From assembly GCF_900129855.1 (NCBI RefSeq), contig NZ_LT670819.1, forward strand, positions 4,588,001 through 4,652,000: 64,000 nt of DNA, in the 5' to 3' direction. Numbering within the stretch: position 1 is the first letter of the stretch; each line of letters starts with the position of its first letter. The notes beneath the pieces are model-generated. The model had not been told where the DNA came from, made no database searches, and worked only from the letters and a program-made list of their open reading frames with translations. Of this stretch, positions 41,520-49,539 are shown piece by piece. A program made the translations under genes and the position numbers. Source of the DNA: Streptomyces sp. 3214.6. GTDB taxonomy: Bacteria; Actinomycetota; Actinomycetes; Streptomycetales; Streptomycetaceae.

Positions 41520-42308
41520 TTAGAGGCGGCTCCAGCGCCAGGTGGTGTGGGCCTCCAGCGGCTCCAGGGGCGTGACCAGGCGCGGGAGGGTGTTCAGGCC
41601 GTCGGGCGGGCCGGTCTGCGGCTCCACGCACACGGCCGCCTCCTGCTCGTCGTAGACGACGACCCATTCCTCAGGGCTGGTCACCCGCACCGCGAGCTGT
41701 CCGGGCCAGGTGAGGGTGACGTCGACGCCGCCGGGCATGCCGAAGCAGTCGTCCCACGGGCCGGGCGTGGGGTCGATGCGGTTGCCGGTGGGCAGATGGT
41801 CGTCGCCGCGTTCCTCCTGCCAGGCGGGCTCGAAGGCGACCCGCACGTCCTCGTCCCCGAGGTTCCGGTTGAACCACGGGTGCCAGCCGATCTGCGCCGG
41901 GAACGACGAGTCGTACGTCTCCACGGCCATCCCGAGCGTCAGGGCGTCCTCGGCGAGCGTGACCACCTGGGTGACGCGGCCCGCGTACGGCCAGGGCTCC
42001 ACCAGGTCGTACGTCAGCACGACCTCGTCCGCCGTCCGCCGCGCGACCTTCCAGACGCCGTCGCGGACGGTGCCGTGGATGGCGTTCGGCGCGGCGTTCA
42101 ACGGCATCTGGTGGACGGTTCCGCCGTCCCGGAACCGGCCGTCCCGGATCCGGCCGCACCAGGGAACCATCGGGAAGCACCCGAACCGCTTCCCCTGGCG
42201 CAGCAGTTCGAGGCCGCCGACGCGCAGCCCACCGACCCGGCCGCCGTTGCCCGGCTGCACGGTCACCTCCGCGTCGCCCGCGGTCAGCGTGATGTCTTCG
42301 TTACTCAC
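41520..42308 (-). CDS. aldose 1-epimerase family protein
   Basis: A 262-residue galactose-mutarotase-like beta-sandwich protein. Family features: FPMVPWCGRIRDGRF near the N-terminus, the first catalytic His in NAAPNAIHGTVRD, the second in IGWHPWFNR, and Glu near the end (CVEPQTGPPDG). It probably interconverts anomers of hexoses or hexose phosphates. It is upstream of pyrE with only 10 bases between. Confidence 0.9.
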   Translation of the reverse strand: MSNEDITLTAGDAEVTVQPGNGGRVGGLRVGGLELLRQGKRFGCFPMVPWCGRIRDGRFRDGGTVHQMPLNAAPNAIHGTVRDGVWKVARRTADEVVLTYDLVEPWPYAGRVTQVVTLAEDALTLGMAVETYDSSFPAQIGWHPWFNRNLGDEDVRVAFEPAWQEERGDDHLPTGNRIDPTPGPWDDCFGMPGGVDVTLTWPGQLAVRVTSPEEWVVVYDEQEAAVCVEPQTGPPDGLNTLPRLVTPLEPLEAHTTWRWSRL

Positions 42309-42372
42309 GGGACGAGCCTAGTGGGGCGATCAAGGGGGTCCCGGCCGGAGGGGGCTCGACCGGAGATCGGCG

Positions 42373-43176
42373 TCAACCGCGCCGGCGCAGTGCCCTGCCG
42401 ACCACGATCGCCGACGCCACCACGAGTGCGGCCGCGGGCGCGGCCCAGCGCAGGGTGCTGTTGGGTACGACGGTCTGCGGGGCCGGGACGGGAGCGTAGC
42501 GTCCGCGCGGCGGAGCGTGGTCGACCTCCTCGGCGCTGCGCCCGATCATCGTCCGACGCGCGTGCGCCGCCTCGGCGGGCGGCTCCCCGGGGGCGGTGAG
42601 GTCCTCGAAGACGGGGGCGGGGGGCAGGGGCTCGTCCACGTCGCCCACGTCGTCCACGTCGTCCATGTCGTCCTCGTCGTCGAGGTCGTGGACGTCGATG
42701 ACCTCGACGTCGTCGCCGCCGTCGTCCGCCTCTTCGGCTTCGGCCGTCTCCTCGGCCGCGCCCGCTCCCAGGTTTGCCGCGAAGCGGTTCAGCAGGCGGG
42801 CGATCGCCGAGTCCACCGTCTCCGGCGGCAGTTCGGTGACCCGGCCGTCGGCCGACGCCGTCCCCTCGAAGCGGAGCGTCGTGCCGGCGCCGGTCTCCCG
42901 CAGCCGCAGGGTGAGGGCGAGTTTCACCGTGCCGCTGCCGCGGGCCTCGGTCGCGTCGCCCTCCACGGCGTACGTACCGTCCTCGCGTGGCGTGACGCGT
43001 ACGGCACCCCGGTAGGTGATGGTGTGGCCGCCGATACGCACCTTCAGCCGCCCGGCGACGGGCTCGGTGCCGGCGTCCTGCTGGAGGCCGGGGACCGCCC
43101 GGGCCACCTGCGCGGGGTCGGCGAGGGCCGCCCGCAGCCGCTCGGCCGGAACCGGAACCAACACCTCTTGCTCCAT
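42373..43176 (-). CDS. SRPBCC (CoxG-like) protein with acidic linker and membrane anchor
   Basis: A 267-residue protein. Residues 1-140 are a START-like SRPBCC lipid-binding domain (EVLVPVPAERLRAALADPAQVARAVPGL, GTVKLALTLRLRE). A very acidic linker of DD-x repeats follows at about 155-190 (DDEDDMDDVDDVGDVDE). A C-terminal transmembrane helix (WAAPAAALVVASAIVVGRAL) and the tail RRRG close it. It is therefore tail-anchored, with the domain probably cytoplasmic. The family is linked to CO dehydrogenase subunit G but no cox genes are here, so the function is open. Confidence 0.82.
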   Translation of the reverse strand: MEQEVLVPVPAERLRAALADPAQVARAVPGLQQDAGTEPVAGRLKVRIGGHTITYRGAVRVTPREDGTYAVEGDATEARGSGTVKLALTLRLRETGAGTTLRFEGTASADGRVTELPPETVDSAIARLLNRFAANLGAGAAEETAEAEEADDGGDDVEVIDVHDLDDEDDMDDVDDVGDVDEPLPPAPVFEDLTAPGEPPAEAAHARRTMIGRSAEEVDHAPPRGRYAPVPAPQTVVPNSTLRWAAPAAALVVASAIVVGRALRRRG

Positions 43177-43300
43177 GAGTGGGGAGCCTACCCAGCGGTC
43201 ACCGGAAAGCACCCGGCGAAACCGGGATTCGGCCCTGCCGAGCTCCGACCGGTGGTACGCGACCGCACTCGGAGCAGGCCACTACGGCGTCACCCCGGCG

Positions 43301-44950
43301 TCAGTACCGTGGATGGATCAACGTGGAGGCCCGTACGCCCGGCACCCGGGTGTCCTGTACGGCCCGGGCGTCCGCGGTCAGGTCCGCCTGGGTCAGGGTG
43401 TGCAGGGGGAGCTCGGCGTGGTCGAGGCGCAGGGGTGGGCCGGGGGCCGGGCCGGGGGCGGCGGTGGCCAGGACGAAGCCCCAGTCGCCGGGGGCGCGGG
43501 AGGTGTCGGCGGTGCGGTCGGGGCCGGCGGTGAAGCCGGTGTCGCGGCCGTCGACGCGGTAGGGGGCGGTGTGCAGGCCCGCCGCGCGCATCGTCGCCTC
43601 GACCGTCCAGAACACGCGGCGCCGGGTCGCGACCGGGCCGGCGTGCACGGCGAGGCGGCCGCCGGGGGCGAGCGCGCGGCGGGCGAGGCCGTAGAACTCC
43701 TGGGAGTAGAGCTTCGTGCTGGCCGTGATCCCGGGGTCGGGCAGATCGGTGACGATCACGTCGTACGTCGCCGGGGGCGCTCCGCGCAGCCAGTGGAAGG
43801 CGTCCGCGGTGGCGACGTGGACGCGGCTGTCGCCGTAGGCGTGATCGTTGAGGCGGGACAGGGCGGGGTCGGTGCGGGCGAGCCGGACCAGGCCGGGGTC
43901 GAGGTCGACGACGTCGACGCGGCGCACGCCGGGGTGGGTGAGGGCCTCGCGGGCGGCCAGGCCGTCGCCGCCGCCGAGGATCAGCACGCGCGCGTGCGGC
44001 CCGTTCATCGCGGGGTGGACCAGGGCCTCGTGGTAGCGGCGCTCGTCGCGGCCGCCGACGCGGAGCCGGCCGTCGAGGTAGACGTCGAGGGGCCGGCCCT
44101 CGACGCCGCCGGTGAGGACGATCTCCTGGACGCCGGTGCGTACCGCCACCCGCACGTCGTCGCCGTACACGGCCTGCCGGGCGGCCTGTTCGAAGTCGTC
44201 GACGAGGACGGCGGCGGAGGCGAGGACGCCGAGGACGGCGATGTTGGCGACGAGCAGGAAGCAGCGGGCGCGGCAGGTGAGGTCGCGCCGGAAGAGGCCC
44301 AGGACCAGGGCGGCGCCGGCGATCACGTTGACCCCGCCGGTCAGCAGCGAGCTCGTCAGCTGGCCCAGCAAGGGCAGCAGCAGGAAGGGAAAGGCGAGGC
44401 CGCCGACGAGCGCGCCCACGTAGTCGGCGGCGAAGAGGTCGGCGACGGCGCCACCCGCGTCCTGGCGGCGGATGCGCTGGATGAGCTCCATGAGGAGGGG
44501 GACCTCGGCGCCGATGAGCAGGCCGATGGCGAGGGAGAACGCGACGAGGAGGATGCGGGGGCCGTCGGCCCACAGGCCGCCCCAGTCGCCCGTCCAGGCG
44601 AACACGGCGTACAGCGCCATGGCGCTGCAGCCGCCGACCAGGGCGAGGCCGGCCTCCAGGGCGCCGAAGCCGGCCGCGGCGAAGCGGCGCAGCCGTTTGG
44701 CGGCGAGGGAGCCGATGCCCATCGCGAAGACCATGACGGACAGCACGACGGAGGCCTGGGTGACGGAGTCGCCCATCAAGTAGGAGGCGAGGGCGACGAG
44801 TTCGAGTTCGTAGACGAGTCCGCAGGCCGCGCAGACGAAGACGCACGCGAGGACCAGCAGCCGCCCGGTGTCCGGCCGGACGGGGATCCTCGCGGGTCCG
44901 CGCCAGGGCGGCGGGGCACCGGGTGGGGCCGGCGCGTGCGGTTCGATCAC
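43301..44950 (-). CDS. membrane spermidine-synthase-like protein
   Basis: A 549-residue fusion. About seven membrane helices at roughly 28-260 (LLVLACVFVCAACGLVYELELV, GIGSLAAKRLRR) are followed by a Rossmann methyltransferase-like aminopropyltransferase domain at about 275-500 (VLILGGGDGLAAREALTHPG, VDVVDLDPGLVRLA, DVIVTDLPDPG). The architecture is that of SpeE-like fused membrane proteins, which may not make spermidine. The catalytic Asp equivalent is in DLPDP. The usual downstream partner is DUF2617, but here the two are consecutive on the minus strand with 80 bases between. Confidence 0.88.
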   Translation of the reverse strand: MIEPHAPAPPGAPPPWRGPARIPVRPDTGRLLVLACVFVCAACGLVYELELVALASYLMGDSVTQASVVLSVMVFAMGIGSLAAKRLRRFAAAGFGALEAGLALVGGCSAMALYAVFAWTGDWGGLWADGPRILLVAFSLAIGLLIGAEVPLLMELIQRIRRQDAGGAVADLFAADYVGALVGGLAFPFLLLPLLGQLTSSLLTGGVNVIAGAALVLGLFRRDLTCRARCFLLVANIAVLGVLASAAVLVDDFEQAARQAVYGDDVRVAVRTGVQEIVLTGGVEGRPLDVYLDGRLRVGGRDERRYHEALVHPAMNGPHARVLILGGGDGLAAREALTHPGVRRVDVVDLDPGLVRLARTDPALSRLNDHAYGDSRVHVATADAFHWLRGAPPATYDVIVTDLPDPGITASTKLYSQEFYGLARRALAPGGRLAVHAGPVATRRRVFWTVEATMRAAGLHTAPYRVDGRDTGFTAGPDRTADTSRAPGDWGFVLATAAPGPAPGPPLRLDHAELPLHTLTQADLTADARAVQDTRVPGVRASTLIHPRY

Positions 44951-45029
44951 GACTGCGACGTTACGTCACGGCGCGGGTACCCTTCGTCACCCACACGTGT
45001 GAACTCGGGGCTGTGGAGGCGCCGGGCGT

Positions 45030-45590
45030 TTAAGTCACCGTCCACTGGGGGGTGCCGGTCGGGGACGGGTCGTCGAGGCTCGCCGGTACGCGGATCCCGA
45101 CTCTCGTCCGGGTCGCCACCAACTGCCCGTCCTGCGGGTAGGCGTGCCAGGTGCGCCAGTGGACCTGGCCCTCGTGACGGTGGGCGAGCAGGGCGGTGAA
45201 GGCGTGCGGGCTGCCGGGGAAGACTCCGGCGAGGCCGTGCGGATGCTCGGAGACGAGGGCCAGGAGTTCCTGGGCGCGGCCCGCGAACTGGCCGGGCGAG
45301 AGCACCTCGACGCGTGCCGCGAACTCGTACTCCCAGTCGCCCAGCCGCTTGGCGACGCCCAGCGGGAGGGGGGTGCTGCTGCCGGGGATGCAGGCCACTG
45401 TCTCCGAACAAGAGCCCTGGTCCTCGTCCAGCAGCACCTGGTGCGAGGCGCCGAGCAGTCTCAACTGGAGTTTCGCCCCGCCCAGTTCGAGGTCGAGGGT
45501 GGCGAGGGCGGGCAGCGGCTCGCGCCCCAGGGCCCAGGCGAGATCGGCCGCGCGCGTGTCGGTGTAGGAGGTGTTCAGGGTCGTGAGCAT
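45030..45590 (-). CDS. DUF2617 family protein
   Basis: A 186-residue soluble protein beginning MLTTLNTSYTDTRAADLAWALGREPLPAL (in parts), with LQLRLLGASHQVLL, CSETVACIPGSSTPLPLGVAKRLGDWEYEF and WHAYPQDGQLVATRTRV. This is the DUF2617 pattern, of unknown function, which occurs beside spermidine-synthase-like genes in Streptomyces. ATG at 45590 is the family start. It lies 79 bases upstream of the membrane synthase gene. Confidence 0.87.
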   Translation of the reverse strand: MLTTLNTSYTDTRAADLAWALGREPLPALATLDLELGGAKLQLRLLGASHQVLLDEDQGSCSETVACIPGSSTPLPLGVAKRLGDWEYEFAARVEVLSPGQFAGRAQELLALVSEHPHGLAGVFPGSPHAFTALLAHRHEGQVHWRTWHAYPQDGQLVATRTRVGIRVPASLDDPSPTGTPQWTVT

Positions 45591-45751
45591 GGGTCGACTC
45601 CGCGGAGACGCAAAGAAGAGAGGTTGGGTCCGGCGCACCCCGGTCGACACCGGGAGAACGGCCCCGGTCAGCCCGGTCTGGGAAGGTCGTCCGCTCGGGA
45701 CGTCCGAAGGGGTCCGAGGGGCTGCGTTGGTGTTTTAGAGGGAATCATGAA

Positions 45752-45836
45752 CTGTGGTGGCGCCACAGCGTTTTTACCCAACTTCGTGGGGTTTCCATCC
45801 CTCGGGGGGCTCCACAGCGCAACTGTTCAACTGTGG
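45752..45836. promoter_or_regulatory. paired CTGTGG inverted repeats
   Basis: The gap 45591-45998 has no gene I can support. It holds a hairpin CTGTGG-TGGCG-CCACAG (45752-45768) followed by a T run, and a second CCACAG-N13-CTGTGG repeat (45812-45836). They lie upstream of DUF2617 and downstream of the Gly-rich gene, so they may be terminator and operator elements. Confidence 0.4.
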
Positions 45837-45998
45837 CGCACGCCAGGCGGTGGGAGATGCATCCGCGCGCCCCACATGAACGGCGCGACCGCGGGTACAC
45901 GCTGCGGCCGCCGGCGACGTGGCGCGACCGCGGAGCCCGTGGTCGGCCGGGCCCCGCGGTCCGGATGCGGCTCCCCCCGGGAGCTCGGCTGCCCCGTG

Positions 45999-46316
45999 TC
46001 AGCTGCCTCCGCCGCATCCGCCGCCGCCGCAGGACGACCCGCCCCCGCAGGAGTGGCCGCCGCCGCAGGAGTGGCCGCCGTGACCGCCACCGTGACCGCC
46101 GTGGTGGCCGCCGCCGGAGCCGCTGTCTCCTCCGCCGGAGCCGCTGTCTCCTCCGCCGGCCCACCAGCTGCCGCCGGCGGCTGCGCTGCCGCCCCCGCCG
46201 TGTCCGTGGGACCGGCCGCCGCGGTGCGACCTCGCGGCGTTGCTCTTCCCCGCGTTGACCACCAGGGCCGCCACGAACACGATTCCGATCACCGCCAGGA
46301 TGATGCCGAAGACCAT
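45999..46316 (-). CDS. small Gly/His/Cys-rich membrane protein
   Basis: A 105-residue protein: an N-terminal membrane helix (MVFGIILAVIGIVFVAALVV), a basic stretch, then a low-complexity tail of Gly, Ser and His with repeats GGDSGSGGGDSGSGGG, HHGGHGGGHGG and five Cys in SCGGG units. The tail could bind metal ions. GGAGGG precedes the ATG at 46316 by about 7 bases. Unrecognised beyond its composition; similar Gly-Cys tails occur in small Streptomyces membrane proteins. Transcribed leftward, divergent from the aminotransferase. Confidence 0.7.
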   Translation of the reverse strand: MVFGIILAVIGIVFVAALVVNAGKSNAARSHRGGRSHGHGGGGSAAAGGSWWAGGGDSGSGGGDSGSGGGHHGGHGGGHGGHSCGGGHSCGGGSSCGGGGCGGGS

Positions 46317-46466
46317 GGCGCCACCCTCCTTCCCTCTTCCCCCGAAGCGGCCCCCCGTGGGCGCCTCGCGCGCCGCGTGAGCGTTGCGTGAACGGGGGAT
46401 GCCCGGCCGTCCCGGCCGCCAAAGCGGAGTTGAGGAACTCCAGAGCTTCGGCGCAGGATGTCGGGC

Positions 46467-47657
46467 ATGACCTCCACCGCGCGCCCCTTCCTCAACCGTC
46501 GCCTCGCCGAGTTCGGGACGACGATCTTCGCCGAGATGTCCGCCCTGGCCCTCGCGACGGGCTCGATCAACCTGGGCCAGGGCTTCCCGGACACGGACGG
46601 CCCCGAGGAGGTCCGCGAGGCAGCCGTGCGGGCGCTGCGGGACGGACGCGGCAACCAGTACCCGCCGGGGCCGGGCGTCCCCGAGCTGCGCACGGCGATC
46701 GCCGGCCACCAGCTCGGCCGCTACGGCCTCTCCTTCGACCCGGACACCGAGGTCCTGGTCACCGCCGGCGCCACGGAGGCCATCGCCGCCACCCTGCTGG
46801 CCCTCCTGGAGCCCGGCGACGAGGTGGTGGCCCTGGAGCCTTACTACGACTCCTACGCGGCCTGCATCGCCATGGCGGGCGCCGCGCGCGTGCCCGTCAC
46901 GCTGCGCCCGGACCCCGAGCAGGCCCGGTTCCGCCTCGACCTGGACGAGCTGCGCGACGCGGTGACGGACCGCACCCGGCTGTTGCTGATCAACACCCCG
47001 CACAACCCGACCGGCACGGTCCTCACCCGCGAGGAGCTGACCGCGATCGCCGAGCTGGCGGTGGAGCGGGACCTGCTGGTCGTCACGGACGAGGTGTACG
47101 AGCACCTGGTCTTCGACGAGGCCGAGCACGTGCCGCTGGCGACCCTCCCCGGGATGCGGGAGCGCACGGTCACCATCGGGTCGAGCGGCAAGACGTTCTC
47201 GTTCACCGGCTGGAAGGTCGGCTGGGTGACGGCGACCCAAGAACTCACCTCCGCCGTCCGTTCCGCCAAGCAGTTCCTGACGTACGTGGCCTCGGGCCCC
47301 TTCCAGTACGCGGTCGCCGAGGCGCTGCGCCTGCCGGACAGCTTCTTCGAGGAGTTCCGCGCCGATATGCGACGTAAGAGGGAGCTGCTCGCGGACGGGC
47401 TGGAGCAGGCGGGTTTCAAGGTGTTCCGGCCGGCAGGCACATACTTCGTCACCACCGACATCCGCCCCCTCGGTGAGACCGACGGCTTCGCCTTCTGTCG
47501 CGCCCTCCCCGAGCGGGCGGGTGTCGTCGCCATCCCGAACGCGGTCTTCTACGACCACAAAGAGACGGGGGCACCCTACGTCCGGTTCGCGTTCTGCAAG
47601 CGCATCGAGGTACTGGCGGACGCGACGGAACGGCTCCGCAAGGCATTCGCGCCCTGA
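46467..47657 (+). CDS. class I/II PLP aminotransferase (DapC/kynurenine-aminotransferase type)
   Basis: A 396-residue fold-type I aminotransferase: INLGQGFPDTDGP, NQYPPGPGVPELR, VTAGATEAIAATLLALL, INTPHNPTGTVL, the PLP Asp in VVTDEVYEHLVFD, and the Schiff-base Lys in TIGSSGKTFSFTGWKVGW. These are typical of N-succinyldiaminopimelate or kynurenine-oxoglutarate aminotransferases; substrate not decided. GCAGGA before ATG 46467 is the better ribosome-binding site. A 118-base block of its 3' half (47222-47339) recurs exactly at 52979-53096. Confidence 0.92.
   Translation: MTSTARPFLNRRLAEFGTTIFAEMSALALATGSINLGQGFPDTDGPEEVREAAVRALRDGRGNQYPPGPGVPELRTAIAGHQLGRYGLSFDPDTEVLVTAGATEAIAATLLALLEPGDEVVALEPYYDSYAACIAMAGAARVPVTLRPDPEQARFRLDLDELRDAVTDRTRLLLINTPHNPTGTVLTREELTAIAELAVERDLLVVTDEVYEHLVFDEAEHVPLATLPGMRERTVTIGSSGKTFSFTGWKVGWVTATQELTSAVRSAKQFLTYVASGPFQYAVAEALRLPDSFFEEFRADMRRKRELLADGLEQAGFKVFRPAGTYFVTTDIRPLGETDGFAFCRALPERAGVVAIPNAVFYDHKETGAPYVRFAFCKRIEVLADATERLRKAFAP
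47222..47339 (+). repeat. 118-bp direct repeat, copy 1 (in the intact aminotransferase)
   Basis: Identical base for base to 52979-53096. The block codes for residues 253-291 of the aminotransferase. Sequence on both sides of the block differs between the copies, and downstream the second copy remains recognisably homologous but diverged. Confidence 0.95.
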
Positions 47658-47763
47658 TCACCGTTCCTCAGGGCCGGTCGCCACATCCTCGTTGCCCGCC
47701 GCACATCACCCGCCCGGAACTTTCGCGCCAGAGGCCGCCCGGTCTCGGGCGTCATTCCGGCGC

Positions 47764-47803
47764 TTGCCGCACCACAGGAGTCGACGTACAATTTTCTGTA
47801 CGT
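47764..47803 (+). promoter_or_regulatory. yefM-yoeB promoter and operator
   Basis: TTGCCG (47764-47769), 17 bases, TACAAT (47787-47792): a good sigma-70-type promoter. The palindrome ACGTACA-ATTTTC-TGTACGT (47784-47803) covers the -10 box. YefM-YoeB operators are known to contain TGTACA-type core motifs, so this is the expected autoregulatory site. Confidence 0.75.
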
Positions 47804-47819
47804 GAAGGGAGGGTAGATC

Positions 47820-48077
47820 GTGAAGACCATGACGTATTCCGAGTCGCGCGCACGGTACGCCGAGGTGCTCAACTCCGTCACCGACGACCGCGAAGAGGTC
47901 GTCATCACCCGGGCCGGACATGAGCCGGTCGTCATCGTCTCACTTGAGGACTACGAGTCGCTGAAGGAGACGGCGTACCTGCTACGGAGCCCGGCGAACG
48001 CCCGGCGCCTGCTCGCCTCCATCGACGAGTTGGAAAACGGCGGCGGCACCGTACGCGAGCTGGCGACCGACGAGTAA
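47820..48077 (+). CDS. yefM: YefM/Phd-type antitoxin
   Basis: An 85-residue antitoxin. The Phd/YefM DNA-binding and dimerisation fold is at about 1-55 (MTYSESRARYAEVLNSVTDDREEVVITRAGHEPVVIVSLEDYESL, in parts), and the C-terminal toxin-binding tail contains TAYLLRSPANARRLLASI. The tail wraps YoeB in known complexes. The GTG at 47820 has GGAGGG six bases upstream. It is 9 bases before yoeB; the pair would repress its own promoter through the palindrome at 47784-47803. Confidence 0.93.
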   Translation: MKTMTYSESRARYAEVLNSVTDDREEVVITRAGHEPVVIVSLEDYESLKETAYLLRSPANARRLLASIDELENGGGTVRELATDE

Positions 48078-48086
48078 CGGCCGCGA

Positions 48087-48347
48087 ATGAAGATCACATT
48101 CTCCTCCCGCGCCTGGGAGGACTACCTGTGGTGGCAGCTTCAGGACCGGAAGATCCTGAAGCGCATCAACACACTCATCGCGGACATCGCCCGGAACGGC
48201 AATGAGGGGATCGGCAAACCGGAACCGCTCAAGCACGGGTTCCAGGGCTACTGGTCGCGCCGCATCAACGACGAGCACAGACTGATCTACAAAGCCACCG
48301 AGGATGGCGTCCTGATCGCACAGTGCCGCTACCACTACGAGAGCTGA
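48087..48347 (+). CDS. yoeB: YoeB-type mRNA endonuclease toxin
   Basis: An 86-residue Txe/YoeB toxin that cuts mRNA at the ribosomal A site. The catalytic triad of E. coli YoeB is kept at identical positions, Glu46, Arg65 and His83, in GKPEPLKHGF, DEHRLIYK and CRYHYES. The opening MKITFSSRAWEDYLWWQ and the WSRRI segment are family hallmarks. The protein looks intact and active. It forms an operon with the yefM antitoxin. Located at the left edge of an accessory segment. Confidence 0.95.
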   Translation: MKITFSSRAWEDYLWWQLQDRKILKRINTLIADIARNGNEGIGKPEPLKHGFQGYWSRRINDEHRLIYKATEDGVLIAQCRYHYES

Positions 48348-48417
48348 CCGGACTCGAGCGGATCGAGCACAGCCTCTGTCGGCCTCAGCGTCGCGTAGCG
48401 GTCAGCACCTCGGCACC

Positions 48418-49530
48418 TCATCCTCGACGCTGGGATCCGACTTTGGTCGCGGACCTGCGCAGTCGCTTCGCCAGTGCCTTGTCCCGAGCCCTCAGAAGCC
48501 GCCCTGCCGCCTCCAGCACGGCCCCGGTGGCGGGGTGGCGGCAGCGCCACAGGTCGTCGGCGGCCTGTTCCAGCAGCGGCAGCACCGAGTCCCCCTCCTG
48601 TTCCAGGAACATGGCGAGTGCCTCGTCCGCCACGCCGAGCGGGCCCCACAGATGGTCCACGAGCCTCCACAGCTGGAGTTCCGGGCCGTGTCCTTCGGGG
48701 ATCTCACCACGGTCGGCCAGCGTGATCGCCGCGGTCTCGGCGCAGCCGGGGACCTGGGAAGCCGCGGCTTTGCGCAGGACCGCGAGCGCTCGCGGTTCAT
48801 CGAGTTCCGCGAGCACCGGCGCGGCGGCAAGGCGGTGGAGGGCAGCATCGGCTTCCAGACCGGCGCAGGCGTCGATGAGCTGGACTGCGGCTGAGCCCTG
48901 GCCCCTATGACTGATCCATCCGGTGATCTCGGAGTGGGCGGACTCCTGGTCGTAGTCGAGCAGGGCGTCGAGCAAGGTCGGGGCGTCTGCGTCGGCCAGT
49001 TCGCCGATGAGAGGAGCGTGGAATCCCTCGGCGAGCAGGTACTCGCGCAGTCCGTGGCGTCCCAGCGGAGTGAGCCGGAGCCGTGTCCCGGCCGGCGGAG
49101 TGCCGTCGCCGTCCTCGGCGCTCGCCTCGATACCGAGGATGCCGAGGATGACGTGATCCCGCTGCCGGCTCGTCTCCGGACCGGTCTCGACCTCCGCCGC
49201 CTGATACTCGGCGAGGACAACGGCCGCCTGGTCGAGGATCTGCAGGAGGAACAGTTCGACCAGCCGTGCCTCCTGCTTCGGGAGCCCCTCGCGAAGAGCG
49301 CCGACGAGCAGCGCGGTGTCCAGCCATTCGCCGTCGGGAACCTCGTACAACGCCCGCAGCACCACCGCCGTCAGGCCGAGGCCGTCCTCGTCCTCTATGT
49401 CCACCGCGCCCAGCAGCACCGGGGACAGGCCGAGGTTCCCGAGGTCGTTCAGATCGTCGAGGTCCTCTCCGAGCGCATCGCACCAGAGTTCCAGTACTCC
49501 CTCGTCTTCCGCGGCAGCGGGCAGGCCGGC
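48418..49530 (-). pseudogene. unidentified protein, 5'-truncated
   Basis: About 365 codons with strong minus-strand coding character: LELWCDALGEDLDDLNDLGNLGLSPVLL (in parts), LPKQEARLVELFLLQILDQAAVVL, RLRLTPLGRHGLREYLLAEGF (winged-helix-like) and helical repeats ending KRLRRSATKVGSQRRG. The family is not named, but I recall long Streptomyces proteins with this C-terminus. No ATG or GTG in frame occurs near the N-terminal limit, where the sequence meets the SNF2 gene head-to-head. The 5' end is lost. Confidence 0.6.
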
Positions 49531-49539
49531 ACCGGGGTG

